Source of the DNA: Undibacterium piscinae
GTDB taxonomy: Bacteria > Pseudomonadota > Gammaproteobacteria > Burkholderiales > Burkholderiaceae_D
NCBI GenBank assembly: GCA_003970805.2
Contig: CP051152.1
Span: 4,030,001 to 4,094,000, forward strand
Direction of reading: 5' to 3'
DNA length: 64,000 bases
The notes under the pieces are model-generated. The model was not told where the DNA came from. It did no database searches and saw only the letters and a list, made by a program, of their open reading frames with translations. Shown piece by piece: positions 29,426-38,052 of this stretch. The translations under genes and the position numbers were made by a program. Within the stretch, counting starts at the first letter, position 1. Every line of letters starts with the position of its first letter.

Positions 29426-29830
29426 GTGCATATCCAAGAAGATAATCAGCCTTTTGATGACATCAATGTCACCCCCATGCTCGATTTGGCCTATGTCTTA
29501 CTGGTGATTTTTATCATCATGACTACCGCCTCGGTACAGGGGGTCAAGGTGGCATTGCCAAAATCAAAGATGACCGCAAGCTTGGCGAAGGCACACATTA
29601 AGGCGATCACTATCTCTGAGCGCGGTGACATGTTCCTCGATGCCTATCCAGTCACCCCTGAGCAATTGGAAGAACGTTTGCTACAACTTAAGCGTGGCAA
29701 TCCCGGCCAAGCCGTGGTGGTGAAGGGCGATGCGCGTGCCCAGTATGTGAAGGTGATGCAGGTGCTGGAGGTCTTAAAGAAAGTTGATATTACCGAAATT
29801 GGCCTGGTTACCAGTCGCGCCGCAAGCTAA
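29426..29830 (+). CDS. exbD: ExbD/TolR-family protein, first copy
   Basis: The protein has 134 residues from a GTG start at 29426 preceded by aagggg. It shows the ExbD pattern: a short cytoplasmic start with INVTPMLDLAYVLLVIFI, one membrane helix (about 21-40) with the conserved channel Asp at residue 20, and a periplasmic domain with the late 'VVKGDARAQYVKVMQVLEVL' segment. ExbD partners ExbB in the proton-driven stator. The gene follows the ExbB fusion by 13 bases and is followed by a second exbD with the same first half. Confidence 0.9.
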   Translation: MHIQEDNQPFDDINVTPMLDLAYVLLVIFIIMTTASVQGVKVALPKSKMTASLAKAHIKAITISERGDMFLDAYPVTPEQLEERLLQLKRGNPGQAVVVKGDARAQYVKVMQVLEVLKKVDITEIGLVTSRAAS

Positions 29831-29862
29831 ATTTATTCAGTCACGAGAAGTCACGAGAAGCC

Positions 29863-30267
29863 ATGAAAGTTCAAAACGAAGCAAAACCTTTTGACACCAT
29901 CAACGTCACGCCTATGTTGGATCTGGCCTACGTTTTGTTGGTGATCTTTATTGTGATGACGACCGCTTCGGTGCAGGGTTTAAAGATTAATTTGCCCAAA
30001 CCGAGTAATAAACCAAGCATGGAGAAAAAAGAAGTCAGGGTCGTCAAAATATTGCAGGACGGAAGCCTGACCTTGAATGGTGCCGGTTTAAGTATGGCGG
30101 AGCTGGAATCTCGCCTGACTGCGGCGCGTGCCCGTGACCCTGAAATGTCGATGGCGATCGCCGGAGACCCACAAGTTAATTACGCGAAAGTGGTCGATAT
30201 TATCGATATGGCAGGACGTTTAAATATTAGCAACGTTGGCTTGGTGACAGCCAAAATAGGAGTCTGA
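29863..30267 (+). CDS. exbD: ExbD/TolR-family protein, second copy
   Basis: The protein has 134 residues, the same length as the preceding ExbD and nearly identical over residues 9-44 (PFDTINVTPMLDLAYVLLVI, then TTASVQGLKINLPK), but divergent in the periplasmic half. The channel Asp is again at residue 20. The helix conservation and periplasmic divergence suggest an old duplication with two ExbD subunits sharing one ExbB, possibly making a mixed stator. It is one base upstream of the TonB-like gene start. Confidence 0.9.
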   Translation: MKVQNEAKPFDTINVTPMLDLAYVLLVIFIVMTTASVQGLKINLPKPSNKPSMEKKEVRVVKILQDGSLTLNGAGLSMAELESRLTAARARDPEMSMAIAGDPQVNYAKVVDIIDMAGRLNISNVGLVTAKIGV

Positions 30268-30268
30268 G

Positions 30269-30946
30269 GTGGATCAGCAGCAAGAAAAAAAGAGCGGAGG
30301 AAAAAAAATTCTTCTGATGGTGACGGTGGTGTTGCTGGTTTTTGGTTTAATCGGCTGGGGCTTGAAGAGTCTATTGAGCGGGAAGTCTGGGGCTAAGCCT
30401 AAGCCACCGAAAATTTCTTTGATGGCCCCGCCGCCACCACCGCCACCACCACCCCCTAAATTTGAAAAAAAACCGCCAGAGCCACCGAAAGACCAAAAAG
30501 AAATCAAGATCGATCAGCCGCTCGCCAAGCAAGAACAAGCGCCTGCCGATCCGCAATTGAAGATGGAGGGGGCGGCAGGTGATGGCCCTAGTATGTTTGC
30601 CAAAGGCGCGGTGACCAGCGAAGACCTGAGTAAGCTCGGCAATGGCACTGGTAAAGCCGGCATGTTTAACCCTTACAGTAATTATGCCAATTTGCTTAAG
30701 GGTGATGTGCAGCGGTATTTGAGCAAGAACAATTTGTTACGCAAACGCCAGTATCGTACCGAGGTGCAGATTTGGGTAAATCCTGATGGTAGCGTCAAAC
30801 GCGCGGAATTAATCGGCGGCACCGGTGAGGATGAAACCGACGAAGAACTACGCAAAACTCTGAGTAGTTTGCCGCAGTTTACTGATTTGCCACCGCCGAA
30901 TATGCCGCAGCCTATACGTTTGCGTTTGCTCAGTAGCGGACGCTAA
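30269..30946 (+). CDS. TonB-family energy transducer
   Basis: The protein has 225 residues from a GTG at 30269, one base after the exbD stop. A membrane anchor (ILLMVTVVLLVFGLIGWGL, about residues 14-35) is followed by a proline-rich spacer with ten consecutive prolines and PEPP/KP repeats (about 50-90), and a C-terminal TonB-like domain from about 145 (YRTEVQIWVNPDGSVKRAEL, ending QPIRLRLL). TonB proteins carry ExbB/ExbD energy across the periplasm to outer-membrane transporters. No TonB-dependent receptor is encoded nearby; its likely client is one of the operon's outer-membrane proteins, which would be unusual. This client assignment is inference from gene order. Confidence 0.85.
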   Translation: MDQQQEKKSGGKKILLMVTVVLLVFGLIGWGLKSLLSGKSGAKPKPPKISLMAPPPPPPPPPPKFEKKPPEPPKDQKEIKIDQPLAKQEQAPADPQLKMEGAAGDGPSMFAKGAVTSEDLSKLGNGTGKAGMFNPYSNYANLLKGDVQRYLSKNNLLRKRQYRTEVQIWVNPDGSVKRAELIGGTGEDETDEELRKTLSSLPQFTDLPPPNMPQPIRLRLLSSGR

Positions 30947-31009
30947 TGTCCGCAAATGGCCGCTAATTTTTATTGATTGATTATTTAAATATTTTTACGA
31001 AAGAAATAG

Positions 31010-32737
31010 ATGCTCATGACTCAGCTGTTTGATGCCGCCACTGCGCGCAAAACTCAATTCAAATTAATACATAAAAATAGCTTGTTGGTTCTGCTGACGA
31101 CCACTTTGTTTACTCTCTCTAGCGGAGCGAAGGCAGACGAGCACGCCGATTTGGAGCAATTGCGCGCCACCACCATGAGCTTGATTGATGCACTGGTCGA
31201 CAGCGGTGTCTTGTCGCGCCAAAGGGCCGACAAGTTGATCCGTGATGCTGAAGCAAAAGCCAAAATAAAAGTGGCGGAAGCGAACGCTACCGACAAGATA
31301 GTGCTGGCTCCGCTACCTGTGGTCGGAGCCGATGGCAAGAAAGTGGTGCGGGTTGCCTATGTGTCGGAGGCGGTAAAGAGCGATATGCGCGAGCAAATCA
31401 AACAAGAAGTTTTGCTTCAGTCGAAAACTGAACGTTGGGGCGAGCCAGGAGCTTTGCCTGAATGGATGAACCGCGTCAAAATTTCGGGCGACGTCAGAGC
31501 GCGTTTTGAGTCCACTCGCCTGGACGAGAATAATACGCCACCAGGTTTGGCCTATACCGATGGTCTATACACCCGGGCAGCTGATATCGTCGGCAATACT
31601 CTGACTGGCGGTAAGTCGACTTTTAATACGCAACATGACCGCAGTCGCATGCGCCTCAGAGCACGCTTGGGTATCGATGCACAGATTAGCGAAATGGTCA
31701 GCACCGGCATTACTCTGACCACAGGCAACACGACAGACAGAACCTCGACAAATCAAACCTTGGGACAAAATTTCAATAAATATAGCGTCGTAGTGGACCG
31801 CGCTTTCGTTAAATTGGATCCGGCGCCTTGGCTTACTGCGAGTGCCGGTCGGATCGCCAATCCGTTTTTTAGTACCGATTTGGTGTGGGCAGATGATCTC
31901 AATTTTGAGGGTGTCGCGATGACGCTCAAACCAAAAGTCTCTGAGCAATTGGATACTTTCTTTACCGCTGGCTGGTTTCCATTGCGCGAAAATAGCCCCG
32001 GTAAGGCACCGGGGCGTGAGCTAATTGGCTTGCAAGGCGGCCTGGCCTGGACTATCAATGCGCAAACCAAGATGAAGTTGGCCGCGGGCTTGTACCAGTT
32101 CCGCAATGTTGAAGCGACGGGTGAAACCGACGAGAGTCACGCCACCAACAGCGAATACCTGGTGCGCTACGAATATCCCGAAGGATTCAGGCAGCGCGGG
32201 AATACTTTGTTCTACATAAACTCCAAAGATGATCCCAATCTTAACTGGGGATTGGCATCCAAATTCAAAGAGTTTAACCTCACTGCTAGTATAGATTTTG
32301 CGCAGTTCAGCCCGCTGCATGTAACGGTGACCGGCGATTACGTCAAAAACCGTGGTTTTAGCCGCGCAGATATCTTTGCGCGTACCGGTACTGCGATCGA
32401 CGACGGTAGAGATTCCGGCTATCAGGGCAAGATTCAGTTCGGACATCCAAGCATGAATGCACGTGGTAATTGGAATGTGTCGCTAGCCTACCGCAATCTG
32501 GGCAGCGATGCGGTACTTGATGCTTTTACTAATTCTGATTTCGGTTTGGGTGGCACCAATAACAAGGGCGTCAGTCTGGGCGCAAGCTATGCAATCGATA
32601 AGAACACCTGGTTGAGCGCAAAATGGATGTCTTCGGATGTGATCGATTCTATGGTGCCGCGTACTTCCGCCTCAAGCTTTCCAAAGACCAAGCTCGCTGT
32701 GGATATTTTCCAGTTTGAGCTAAATGCGCGTTTCTGA
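31010..32737 (+). CDS. Putative outer-membrane porin (Porin_5-like) with periplasmic coiled coil
   Basis: The protein has 575 residues, with a signal peptide ending LSSGAKA after a long n-region; an ATG at 31016 is an alternative start. Residues 45-140 are helical and charged (DHLEQLRATTMSLIDALVD type, then RADKLIRDAEAKAKIKVAEA), followed by a beta-barrel from about 155 (VKISGDVRARFEST, RSRMRLRARLGIDAQISE, WLTASAGRIANPFFSTDL) ending in LNARF with the terminal Phe of outer-membrane proteins. This is the layout of the putative-porin family PF16930. The next gene overlaps or closely follows. Its place in a TPS/TonB operon suggests it is the outer-membrane port of that system, but no substrate is evident. 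Confidence 0.82.
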   Translation: MLMTQLFDAATARKTQFKLIHKNSLLVLLTTTLFTLSSGAKADEHADLEQLRATTMSLIDALVDSGVLSRQRADKLIRDAEAKAKIKVAEANATDKIVLAPLPVVGADGKKVVRVAYVSEAVKSDMREQIKQEVLLQSKTERWGEPGALPEWMNRVKISGDVRARFESTRLDENNTPPGLAYTDGLYTRAADIVGNTLTGGKSTFNTQHDRSRMRLRARLGIDAQISEMVSTGITLTTGNTTDRTSTNQTLGQNFNKYSVVVDRAFVKLDPAPWLTASAGRIANPFFSTDLVWADDLNFEGVAMTLKPKVSEQLDTFFTAGWFPLRENSPGKAPGRELIGLQGGLAWTINAQTKMKLAAGLYQFRNVEATGETDESHATNSEYLVRYEYPEGFRQRGNTLFYINSKDDPNLNWGLASKFKEFNLTASIDFAQFSPLHVTVTGDYVKNRGFSRADIFARTGTAIDDGRDSGYQGKIQFGHPSMNARGNWNVSLAYRNLGSDAVLDAFTNSDFGLGGTNNKGVSLGASYAIDKNTWLSAKWMSSDVIDSMVPRTSASSFPKTKLAVDIFQFELNARF

Positions 32738-32748
32738 TGAGGATAGTC

Positions 32749-33396
32749 ATGGATAAAATATTTTCAGTAAAGGCCGCTACTTTGCTGCTACTTTTCTTGG
32801 CGTTTTGTTTGCCTGCGAGTGCCGCTGACGATAAAAAAGCCGGTAAAGAGCAAGTCAGGCAATTGCAACAAAATCAGCGTAAATTGGAGCAAGAAAAAGC
32901 CCAGTTAGTCCAGGAGAAAACTGCACTCGATGTTGAACTCAAGGAGAGTAAGCTAAAACTCGATGACAGCAAGCGCAGTGCCGATGCGGCCAGTCGTCAA
33001 CGTGCCAGTCTCAGTAAAGAGTTAGAGGCTGCCAATGCGAGTAAGGCTGCGCTCATTACAAAAATCGCGGAAACCGAGCAAAGCCTCAATGCTGCAGAGA
33101 AAAAACTTGCCGATGCAAATAGCCTTATCCAAAAAATGGAGATCGCCAAAACACAGCTTGATAGTAATTTGAACCTGAGGTCAGAATCCTTAGCAAATTG
33201 TGAGTCCAAAAATCAGGCCCAACATCGATATGGTATGGAATTGTTGGAGAAGTACCAGAATAAAGGCTGTACTAGTGCACTGTTGCAAAAAGAGCCCTTC
33301 ACCGGACTTAAGCAAGTGCAAATAGAAAACATGCTGGAGCTTTATAGAGAAAAGTTGGACCAGCAAAAATTGGTGTTAACTTCCCCCGCACTTTAG
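32749..33396 (+). CDS. Periplasmic coiled-coil protein, last gene of the TPS/TonB operon
   Basis: The chosen start at 32749 follows gaggat and gives a signal peptide ending PASAAD; an ATG at 32737 overlaps the porin stop and would add four residues. Residues 30-145 are a continuous coiled coil rich in Lys, Gln, Glu and Ala (REQVRQLQQ type, then ELKESKLKLDDSK). The C-terminal 70 residues are different: a Cys in LANCESKNQAQHRYGMELLE, YQNKGCTSALLQKEPFTGL and a QIENMLELYREKLD helix. The two cysteines could form a disulfide. I recall this tail from unnamed proteins next to TPS and porin genes, but no function is known. It could act as a periplasmic spacer linking the TonB and porin parts. Confidence 0.75.
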   Translation: MDKIFSVKAATLLLLFLAFCLPASAADDKKAGKEQVRQLQQNQRKLEQEKAQLVQEKTALDVELKESKLKLDDSKRSADAASRQRASLSKELEAANASKAALITKIAETEQSLNAAEKKLADANSLIQKMEIAKTQLDSNLNLRSESLANCESKNQAQHRYGMELLEKYQNKGCTSALLQKEPFTGLKQVQIENMLELYREKLDQQKLVLTSPAL

Positions 33397-33414
33397 CCAC
33401 ACTTTAGCCCAAAT

Positions 33415-33443
33415 GAGCACATCGACTTAGCTGCGATGTGCTC
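33415..33443 (+). terminator. Hairpin ending the TPS/TonB operon
   Basis: gagcacatcg (33415-33424) pairs perfectly with cgatgtgctc (33434-33443) around a nine-base loop, 19 bases after the stop. A weak AT-rich stretch follows rather than a pure T-run. Confidence 0.65.
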
Positions 33444-33486
33444 GCTATAAATTTCAAAGATGGCACCCTTACGGCGCATATTCTAC

Positions 33487-33547
33487 GGCCCATATTCCAT
33501 GCGCTTCTTCAAGCACATAGGCCTGCAGCCCGCATGGGATATGGGCC
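33487..33547. repeat. REP-like intergenic palindrome, copy B (best-formed)
   Basis: ggcccatattccatgcg (33487-33503) and cgcatgggatatgggcc (33531-33547) pair at 16 of 17 positions, with the remaining pair a possible G-T. Outside them gcaccc near 33464 and ggggtgc near 33553 can extend the stem. The 27-base loop contains gcctgca. It lies in the gap between the TPS and pseudopilus operons (33397-33726), which otherwise holds only the terminator and presumably the gspG promoter. Confidence 0.7.
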
Positions 33548-33726
33548 TTGGCGGGGTGCTCATTTGATTCGCCTCATTTTGATTTTGCAGAACCGTAATA
33601 GCTCAGCCTCAGATGAAAAAAACGTCATGAGCGCGTCATAAATCTACGTCACTATATTGGCAACCGACTAACAAATTAATATTTGTGCAGTCTTGCTTAA
33701 CCATTTTCAGTAAAGATAAAAATCCT

Positions 33727-34182
33727 ATGCCATTCATTGATAAGGCTAAGCATTTGTCGCAAACGCAGCGTGATCCTCGCACCAGTGTCTCCGGCTTTAC
33801 TTTGCTGGAGTTACTGGTGGTAATTGTCATCATCGGCTTGCTTGCTGCGTATGTCGGGCCTAAATATTTTGCGCAATTAGGTAAGTCTGAAGTCACGGTG
33901 GCCAAGTCGCAAATTGAATCTTTTGAAAAGGCACTGGATACTTTGCGTCTGGATGTTGGACGTTATCCTAGTAGTGAAGAGGGCTTGGGATCATTGCTGC
34001 TCAAGCCAGCGAGTTCAGAAAAATGGAATGGTCCGTATTTGAAAAAAAACGTGCCTCTCGACCCTTGGGGACACGCATACGTGTATCGCTCGCCAGGCAG
34101 TAAGGGGGAGTATGAAATTGTCTCGTATGGCAAAGATGGACAGCCAGGCGGTGTTGGTGAAGATGCGGACATTACAAATTGA
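33727..34182 (+). CDS. gspG: Major pseudopilin, GspG-like
   Basis: The start at 33727 gives about 151 residues with a long leader ending SG before FTLLELLVVIVIIGLLAAYV, the type IV prepilin/pseudopilin cleavage site with Glu at +5. The GspG signature follows: GPKYFAQLGKSEVTVAKSQI, TLRLDVGRYPSSEEGL, WNGPYLKKNVPLDPWGHAY and YEIVSYGKDGQPGG, which carries the calcium-site loop. GspG subunits polymerise into the periplasmic pseudopilus of type II secretion systems. It heads an operon with gspF and gspE. The ribosome-binding site is weak. Confidence 0.9.
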   Translation: MPFIDKAKHLSQTQRDPRTSVSGFTLLELLVVIVIIGLLAAYVGPKYFAQLGKSEVTVAKSQIESFEKALDTLRLDVGRYPSSEEGLGSLLLKPASSEKWNGPYLKKNVPLDPWGHAYVYRSPGSKGEYEIVSYGKDGQPGGVGEDADITN

Positions 34183-34230
34183 TGTCTGTGTTGAGGACTA
34201 TTTTTCTATTTTTGAATTGAGCTTATCGCT

Positions 34231-35436
34231 ATGCAGTTTAATGTACGTGCTCTTTCGCCCGATCACTTAATTTCTCAACTCACGATAGACGCGCAAGATG
34301 AGGTCGACGCGCGTAGGCAGGTAGAGGCGCGTGGATTGTTTGCGGCAAAAGTTAGCCTTGCTGGTGGTATGTCTAGAGGTCTATCGCTTGGCAAACAAGG
34401 ATCCGCTAGCAGTAACTTATCCGTGGTACTTTTTAGTCAGGAATTACTGGCTTTGCTCAATGCTGGCCTAAGTATTGTTGAGGCGCTGGAGGCTTTGCTT
34501 GAGAAAGAAAGTAACCAGGGTACGCGTTCCATTTTGGGGCGCTTGCTCACTGGTTTGGGTGAGGGTAAGCGTTTTTCTGGCGTGTTGGCGGAACAGCCCG
34601 AATTGTTTCCAGCTTTGTATATAGGCATAGTCAAAGCTGCTGAGGGGACCAGCGATCTGCCGCGTTCACTGACTCGTTACATCGATTATCAGCAACGCAT
34701 AGACACCGTGCGCGGCAAAATTGTCAGTGCCATGATCTACCCTATGATCTTGATGCTGGTAGGCGGCGGCGTGAGTTTTTTCCTGATTGGCTATGTGGTT
34801 CCTAAATTTGCCGAAGTCTATAAGGGCGCAGGCCGCGATCTGCCCTGGATGTCCAAGATGTTGCTCAGTTGGGGGCAGTTTTCGGGTGCCCATACCAGCC
34901 TGTTGTTATCGGCTCTGGGCGTGATAATTGTGCTCGGCTTTCTAACGATACGACAAGTCATAGCGAGTGGAAGTCTTGGCCGCGTGCTGACTAAACTACC
35001 GGGTATCGGTGAGCGTATCCGCATTTATGAGTTGTCGCGCCTGTATTTGACCATGGGTATGTTGCTCGAAGGTGGTATTTCCATCGTGCCGGCCTTAGAG
35101 ACTGTGCAGGGCATGGTGTCACTCAATATCAAGCATGATCTGCAACTGGCCAAGGAGTCGATACAGTCAGGGATTCCTTTATCGACTGCATTTGAAGAGC
35201 ATCACCTGACCACGCCTATCTCCTTGCGCATGCTGCGGGTGGGAGAGCGTTCCGGCGAGATGGGCGCGATGCTGACACAATCTGCGGCCTTTTACGATGG
35301 CGAAATTAGTCGTTGGATAGATAGGTTTACCCGCACCTTCGAGCCCTTGCTGATGGCTGCGATTGGTTTGGTGGTGGGCGCGATCGTGGTGTTGTTATAC
35401 ATGCCTATCTTCGATCTGGCCGGGAGTATGTCATGA
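34231..35436 (+). CDS. gspF: GspF/PilC-type inner-membrane platform protein
   Basis: The protein has 401 residues. Two T2SSF domains are seen (about 70-190 and 270-395): SQELLALLNAGLSIVEALEA, GKRFSGVLAEQPELFPALYI, and in the second half LYLTMGMLLEGGISIVPALE and MLRVGERSGEMGAML. Three membrane helices are placed near 165-195, 220-245 and 370-395. The protein anchors the secretion ATPase and pseudopilus at the inner membrane. Its stop overlaps the gspE start (ATGA), so the two are coupled. Confidence 0.92.
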   Translation: MQFNVRALSPDHLISQLTIDAQDEVDARRQVEARGLFAAKVSLAGGMSRGLSLGKQGSASSNLSVVLFSQELLALLNAGLSIVEALEALLEKESNQGTRSILGRLLTGLGEGKRFSGVLAEQPELFPALYIGIVKAAEGTSDLPRSLTRYIDYQQRIDTVRGKIVSAMIYPMILMLVGGGVSFFLIGYVVPKFAEVYKGAGRDLPWMSKMLLSWGQFSGAHTSLLLSALGVIIVLGFLTIRQVIASGSLGRVLTKLPGIGERIRIYELSRLYLTMGMLLEGGISIVPALETVQGMVSLNIKHDLQLAKESIQSGIPLSTAFEEHHLTTPISLRMLRVGERSGEMGAMLTQSAAFYDGEISRWIDRFTRTFEPLLMAAIGLVVGAIVVLLYMPIFDLAGSMS

Positions 35437-37157
35437 GCGCGACGCTTAACTCTGGTGCTGCCAGCATCGCTGATCCGCTGTCTGCTGTTGGCTTTGCGCT
35501 GGATGAGTCGGTACTACAGCCGGCGCACGAATTGGCGCTTAAATCGCAACGCCCTATCATCACAGAATTGCAAATCTTGACTGGTATTGATCCACGTCAG
35601 TTGGTCCGTTCATTGGCACAAATATTTAATCTCGATGCCATGGAGACTGTCGATATGTTGGGCTTAGTACCAGCCTTCGATCTGTTTCCCTTGTCGCGCG
35701 CCTTACAACGTCATTGTGTCTTGCTGCGCGAAGCTGATGGGAGATTGATCGGGGTTCTGTCCGACCCTTTCGATAGCGACCTGCAAACGAGCTTAGATAC
35801 TTTTGCCAAGTGTCCCTTGCGCTATTGTCTGGCTTTGCAATCGGATATCCACGCTTATCTGTCTAAGCAAGAGGAATCAGCACGCGCAGTCGATAATTTG
35901 GTCAATAGCGCAGCTGAAACCCGGCGCGATGGCAAGACCGCTGCGATCCTCTCGTTTGCCTCAGTCTCTGAGGCCGCCAGTCCCGCGGTTAAGGTGGTTA
36001 ACTCCACTCTGTACGATGCTTTAAAAGCCGGCGCTTCAGACATCCATCTGGAGAGCACTGCGACCGGTTTGGCAGTGAAGTATAGAGTCGATGGGGTACT
36101 TGATCATGCCACCTCCGTCAACGGGATCGAGGTCGCAGAACAAATTGTGTCGCGCATAAAAGTGTTGGCTGAATTAGATATTGCTGAGCGCAGGGTGCCA
36201 CAGGACGGCAGTTTTCGGGTCGAGGCGGGCGGCCGTGAAATCGATTTGCGAGTTTCTATCATGCCGAGTATTCACGGTGAAGATGCGGTGATCCGTATCT
36301 TGGATAAGCGCGCCATGATAGAGGCGTATGGCGCATTGACGCTAGAAGCGTTAGGTTTTGATACTGCATCTTTGCTGACACTGCGCGGTTTGGCGGAGGA
36401 GGCCTATGGCATGCTGTTGGTGACAGGGCCGACCGGTTCTGGCAAAACTACCACGCTGTATGCCGCCCTGACTGAGATTCACAATGGCCGCGATAAGATC
36501 ATCACCATCGAGGATCCGGTGGAGTATCAGCTTCCCGGTATTTTGCAGATTCCTGTGAACGAAAAAAAAGGACTGACTTTCGCCAAAGGCCTGCGCTCCA
36601 TCCTACGTCACGATCCGGATAAAATCATGGTGGGCGAGATACGGGATAAAGAAACGGCCGAAATAGCCGTGCAATCGGCGCTTACCGGCCACTTGGTGCT
36701 AACTACTGTGCATGCGAATAACGTGTTCGACGTGTTTGGTCGATTCACCCATATGGGCATCGATCCGTATGCCTTCGTTTCAGCCTTGAATGGGATCTGG
36801 GCGCAACGTCTGGTGCGTTTAAATTGCCCGCATTGTGCAACAGCCTATCTGCCTAGCGATTACGATCTGGCGCGCGTCAATCTACAACGCCAGAACGTTG
36901 GCGATTATCTGTTTAAGCGTGGCGTTGGCTGTGGAGATTGTCGTGGAACTGGCTATAAAGGACGTCGCGCAATTGCCGAGATTCTTACTTTGAACGATGA
37001 GATCCGCGAACTGGTGATAGAAAAAAGCCCTATCCGGCATATTAAGGAGGCCGCTCGCTTAAATGGCACGCGCAGCTTGCGTGAGGCTGCACTCGATTTG
37101 GTAAAAATGGGTGAGACAACTCTGGACGAAATTAAACGGGTCACTTTGCATGCGTAA
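35433..37157 (+). CDS. gspE: GspE/PilB-type secretion ATPase
   Basis: The protein has 574 residues. An N-terminal T2SSE_N-like domain (about 1-160) precedes the ATPase core with GASDIHLES near 200, Walker A GPTGSGKTTTLYAAL near 330, the Asp box ITIEDPVEYQL, Walker B-like IMVGEIRDKETAEIA and TGHLVLTTVHANN. A zinc-binding module follows: CPHC near 468 and CGDC near 505. The enzyme is a hexameric cytoplasmic ATPase powering pseudopilus assembly. It overlaps gspF by four bases and the next gene by eight. Confidence 0.93.
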   Translation: MSATLNSGAASIADPLSAVGFALDESVLQPAHELALKSQRPIITELQILTGIDPRQLVRSLAQIFNLDAMETVDMLGLVPAFDLFPLSRALQRHCVLLREADGRLIGVLSDPFDSDLQTSLDTFAKCPLRYCLALQSDIHAYLSKQEESARAVDNLVNSAAETRRDGKTAAILSFASVSEAASPAVKVVNSTLYDALKAGASDIHLESTATGLAVKYRVDGVLDHATSVNGIEVAEQIVSRIKVLAELDIAERRVPQDGSFRVEAGGREIDLRVSIMPSIHGEDAVIRILDKRAMIEAYGALTLEALGFDTASLLTLRGLAEEAYGMLLVTGPTGSGKTTTLYAALTEIHNGRDKIITIEDPVEYQLPGILQIPVNEKKGLTFAKGLRSILRHDPDKIMVGEIRDKETAEIAVQSALTGHLVLTTVHANNVFDVFGRFTHMGIDPYAFVSALNGIWAQRLVRLNCPHCATAYLPSDYDLARVNLQRQNVGDYLFKRGVGCGDCRGTGYKGRRAIAEILTLNDEIRELVIEKSPIRHIKEAARLNGTRSLREAALDLVKMGETTLDEIKRVTLHA

Positions 37158-38052
37158 TTTTTTTAAGGAGGGCAAGGCTAGCCTGACAATACAGATCTCG
37201 CAGCAAGGTGTAAAGCTGACACGTGAGCGCGGCTGGTGGCCTAGACGTAGCGAAGTTTTGGCAGATCATGCGTGGCGGGACAGCGCGCTTGAAAACTCTA
37301 TGGTGTCAGTTACAAATCTGATTGCTACACGCTTACCTCAGATTTTGCTTGAGACTGAATGTAAAAAAATGCCGCTTACCGTGGTTTTTTCCGATGCTTG
37401 TTTTCGTATGTGGATGGTCACTCCGCCGCAAAATGTCTCTAGTTTTTCAGATTGTCAGGCCGCCGCGTCTTTGCGCTTTCTTTCCTTGTATGGTGAGACC
37501 ACGAACGATTGGGAAATCGCTGCCGATTGGGATGCTGCCTTGCCGTTTCTTGCCTGTGCGTTGCAGCGCTCGCTGCTGCAGGCGGTGCGCGAGGTCGCTC
37601 AGGAATTTCAGCTTACTTTACTCGATGTTTTGCCACAGTTCACCTGGCACTGGAATCGTTGGCGCAAACAAATTGCTGCAGGCGCTTGGTTCGCGGTACT
37701 TAATCAGCAGGAATTGACACTCGCGATCATCGCGCAAAATCGCATACTGACGCTGCGCTCTATCAATTTGACGGCCGCTAGTCATGAGAATAAAACCTGG
37801 TTGTGCCAGTACCTAAAACGCGAGTCCTTACGTTTGAACTTGCCACAGCCGACGCAGTTGCAAGTATGTGGCGCGGTGCCGGATGCCTGGCTAGTGGCGA
37901 CCGATGGCAGCGTGTTATGCAGCCGACTCGATAGCGTGGATTTAATCAGGACTAAAGTTGAGCTGGTGGAGACCCAGATTCAAGCTTCAAAAGAGGTCTA
38001 CCGAGTTTTACCCGCCACATCAGAAACAAGTTTGCGAAGGAAGCAGGGATGA
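37150..38052 (+). CDS. PilM/GspL-like cytoplasmic actin-fold component
   Basis: The ATG at 37150 lies inside the end of gspE. The 300-residue product has no signal and no clear membrane helix. Position and size suit PilM (or the cytoplasmic part of GspL), the actin-like protein linking the ATPase to the membrane: it sits directly before PilN- and PilO-like genes. Sequence similarity is weak, with an ATPase-type start (SLTIQISQQGVKLTR) and no obvious nucleotide-binding loops. The next gene overlaps by four bases. The call rests mainly on operon order. Confidence 0.65.
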   Translation: MRNFFKEGKASLTIQISQQGVKLTRERGWWPRRSEVLADHAWRDSALENSMVSVTNLIATRLPQILLETECKKMPLTVVFSDACFRMWMVTPPQNVSSFSDCQAAASLRFLSLYGETTNDWEIAADWDAALPFLACALQRSLLQAVREVAQEFQLTLLDVLPQFTWHWNRWRKQIAAGAWFAVLNQQELTLAIIAQNRILTLRSINLTAASHENKTWLCQYLKRESLRLNLPQPTQLQVCGAVPDAWLVATDGSVLCSRLDSVDLIRTKVELVETQIQASKEVYRVLPATSETSLRRKQG

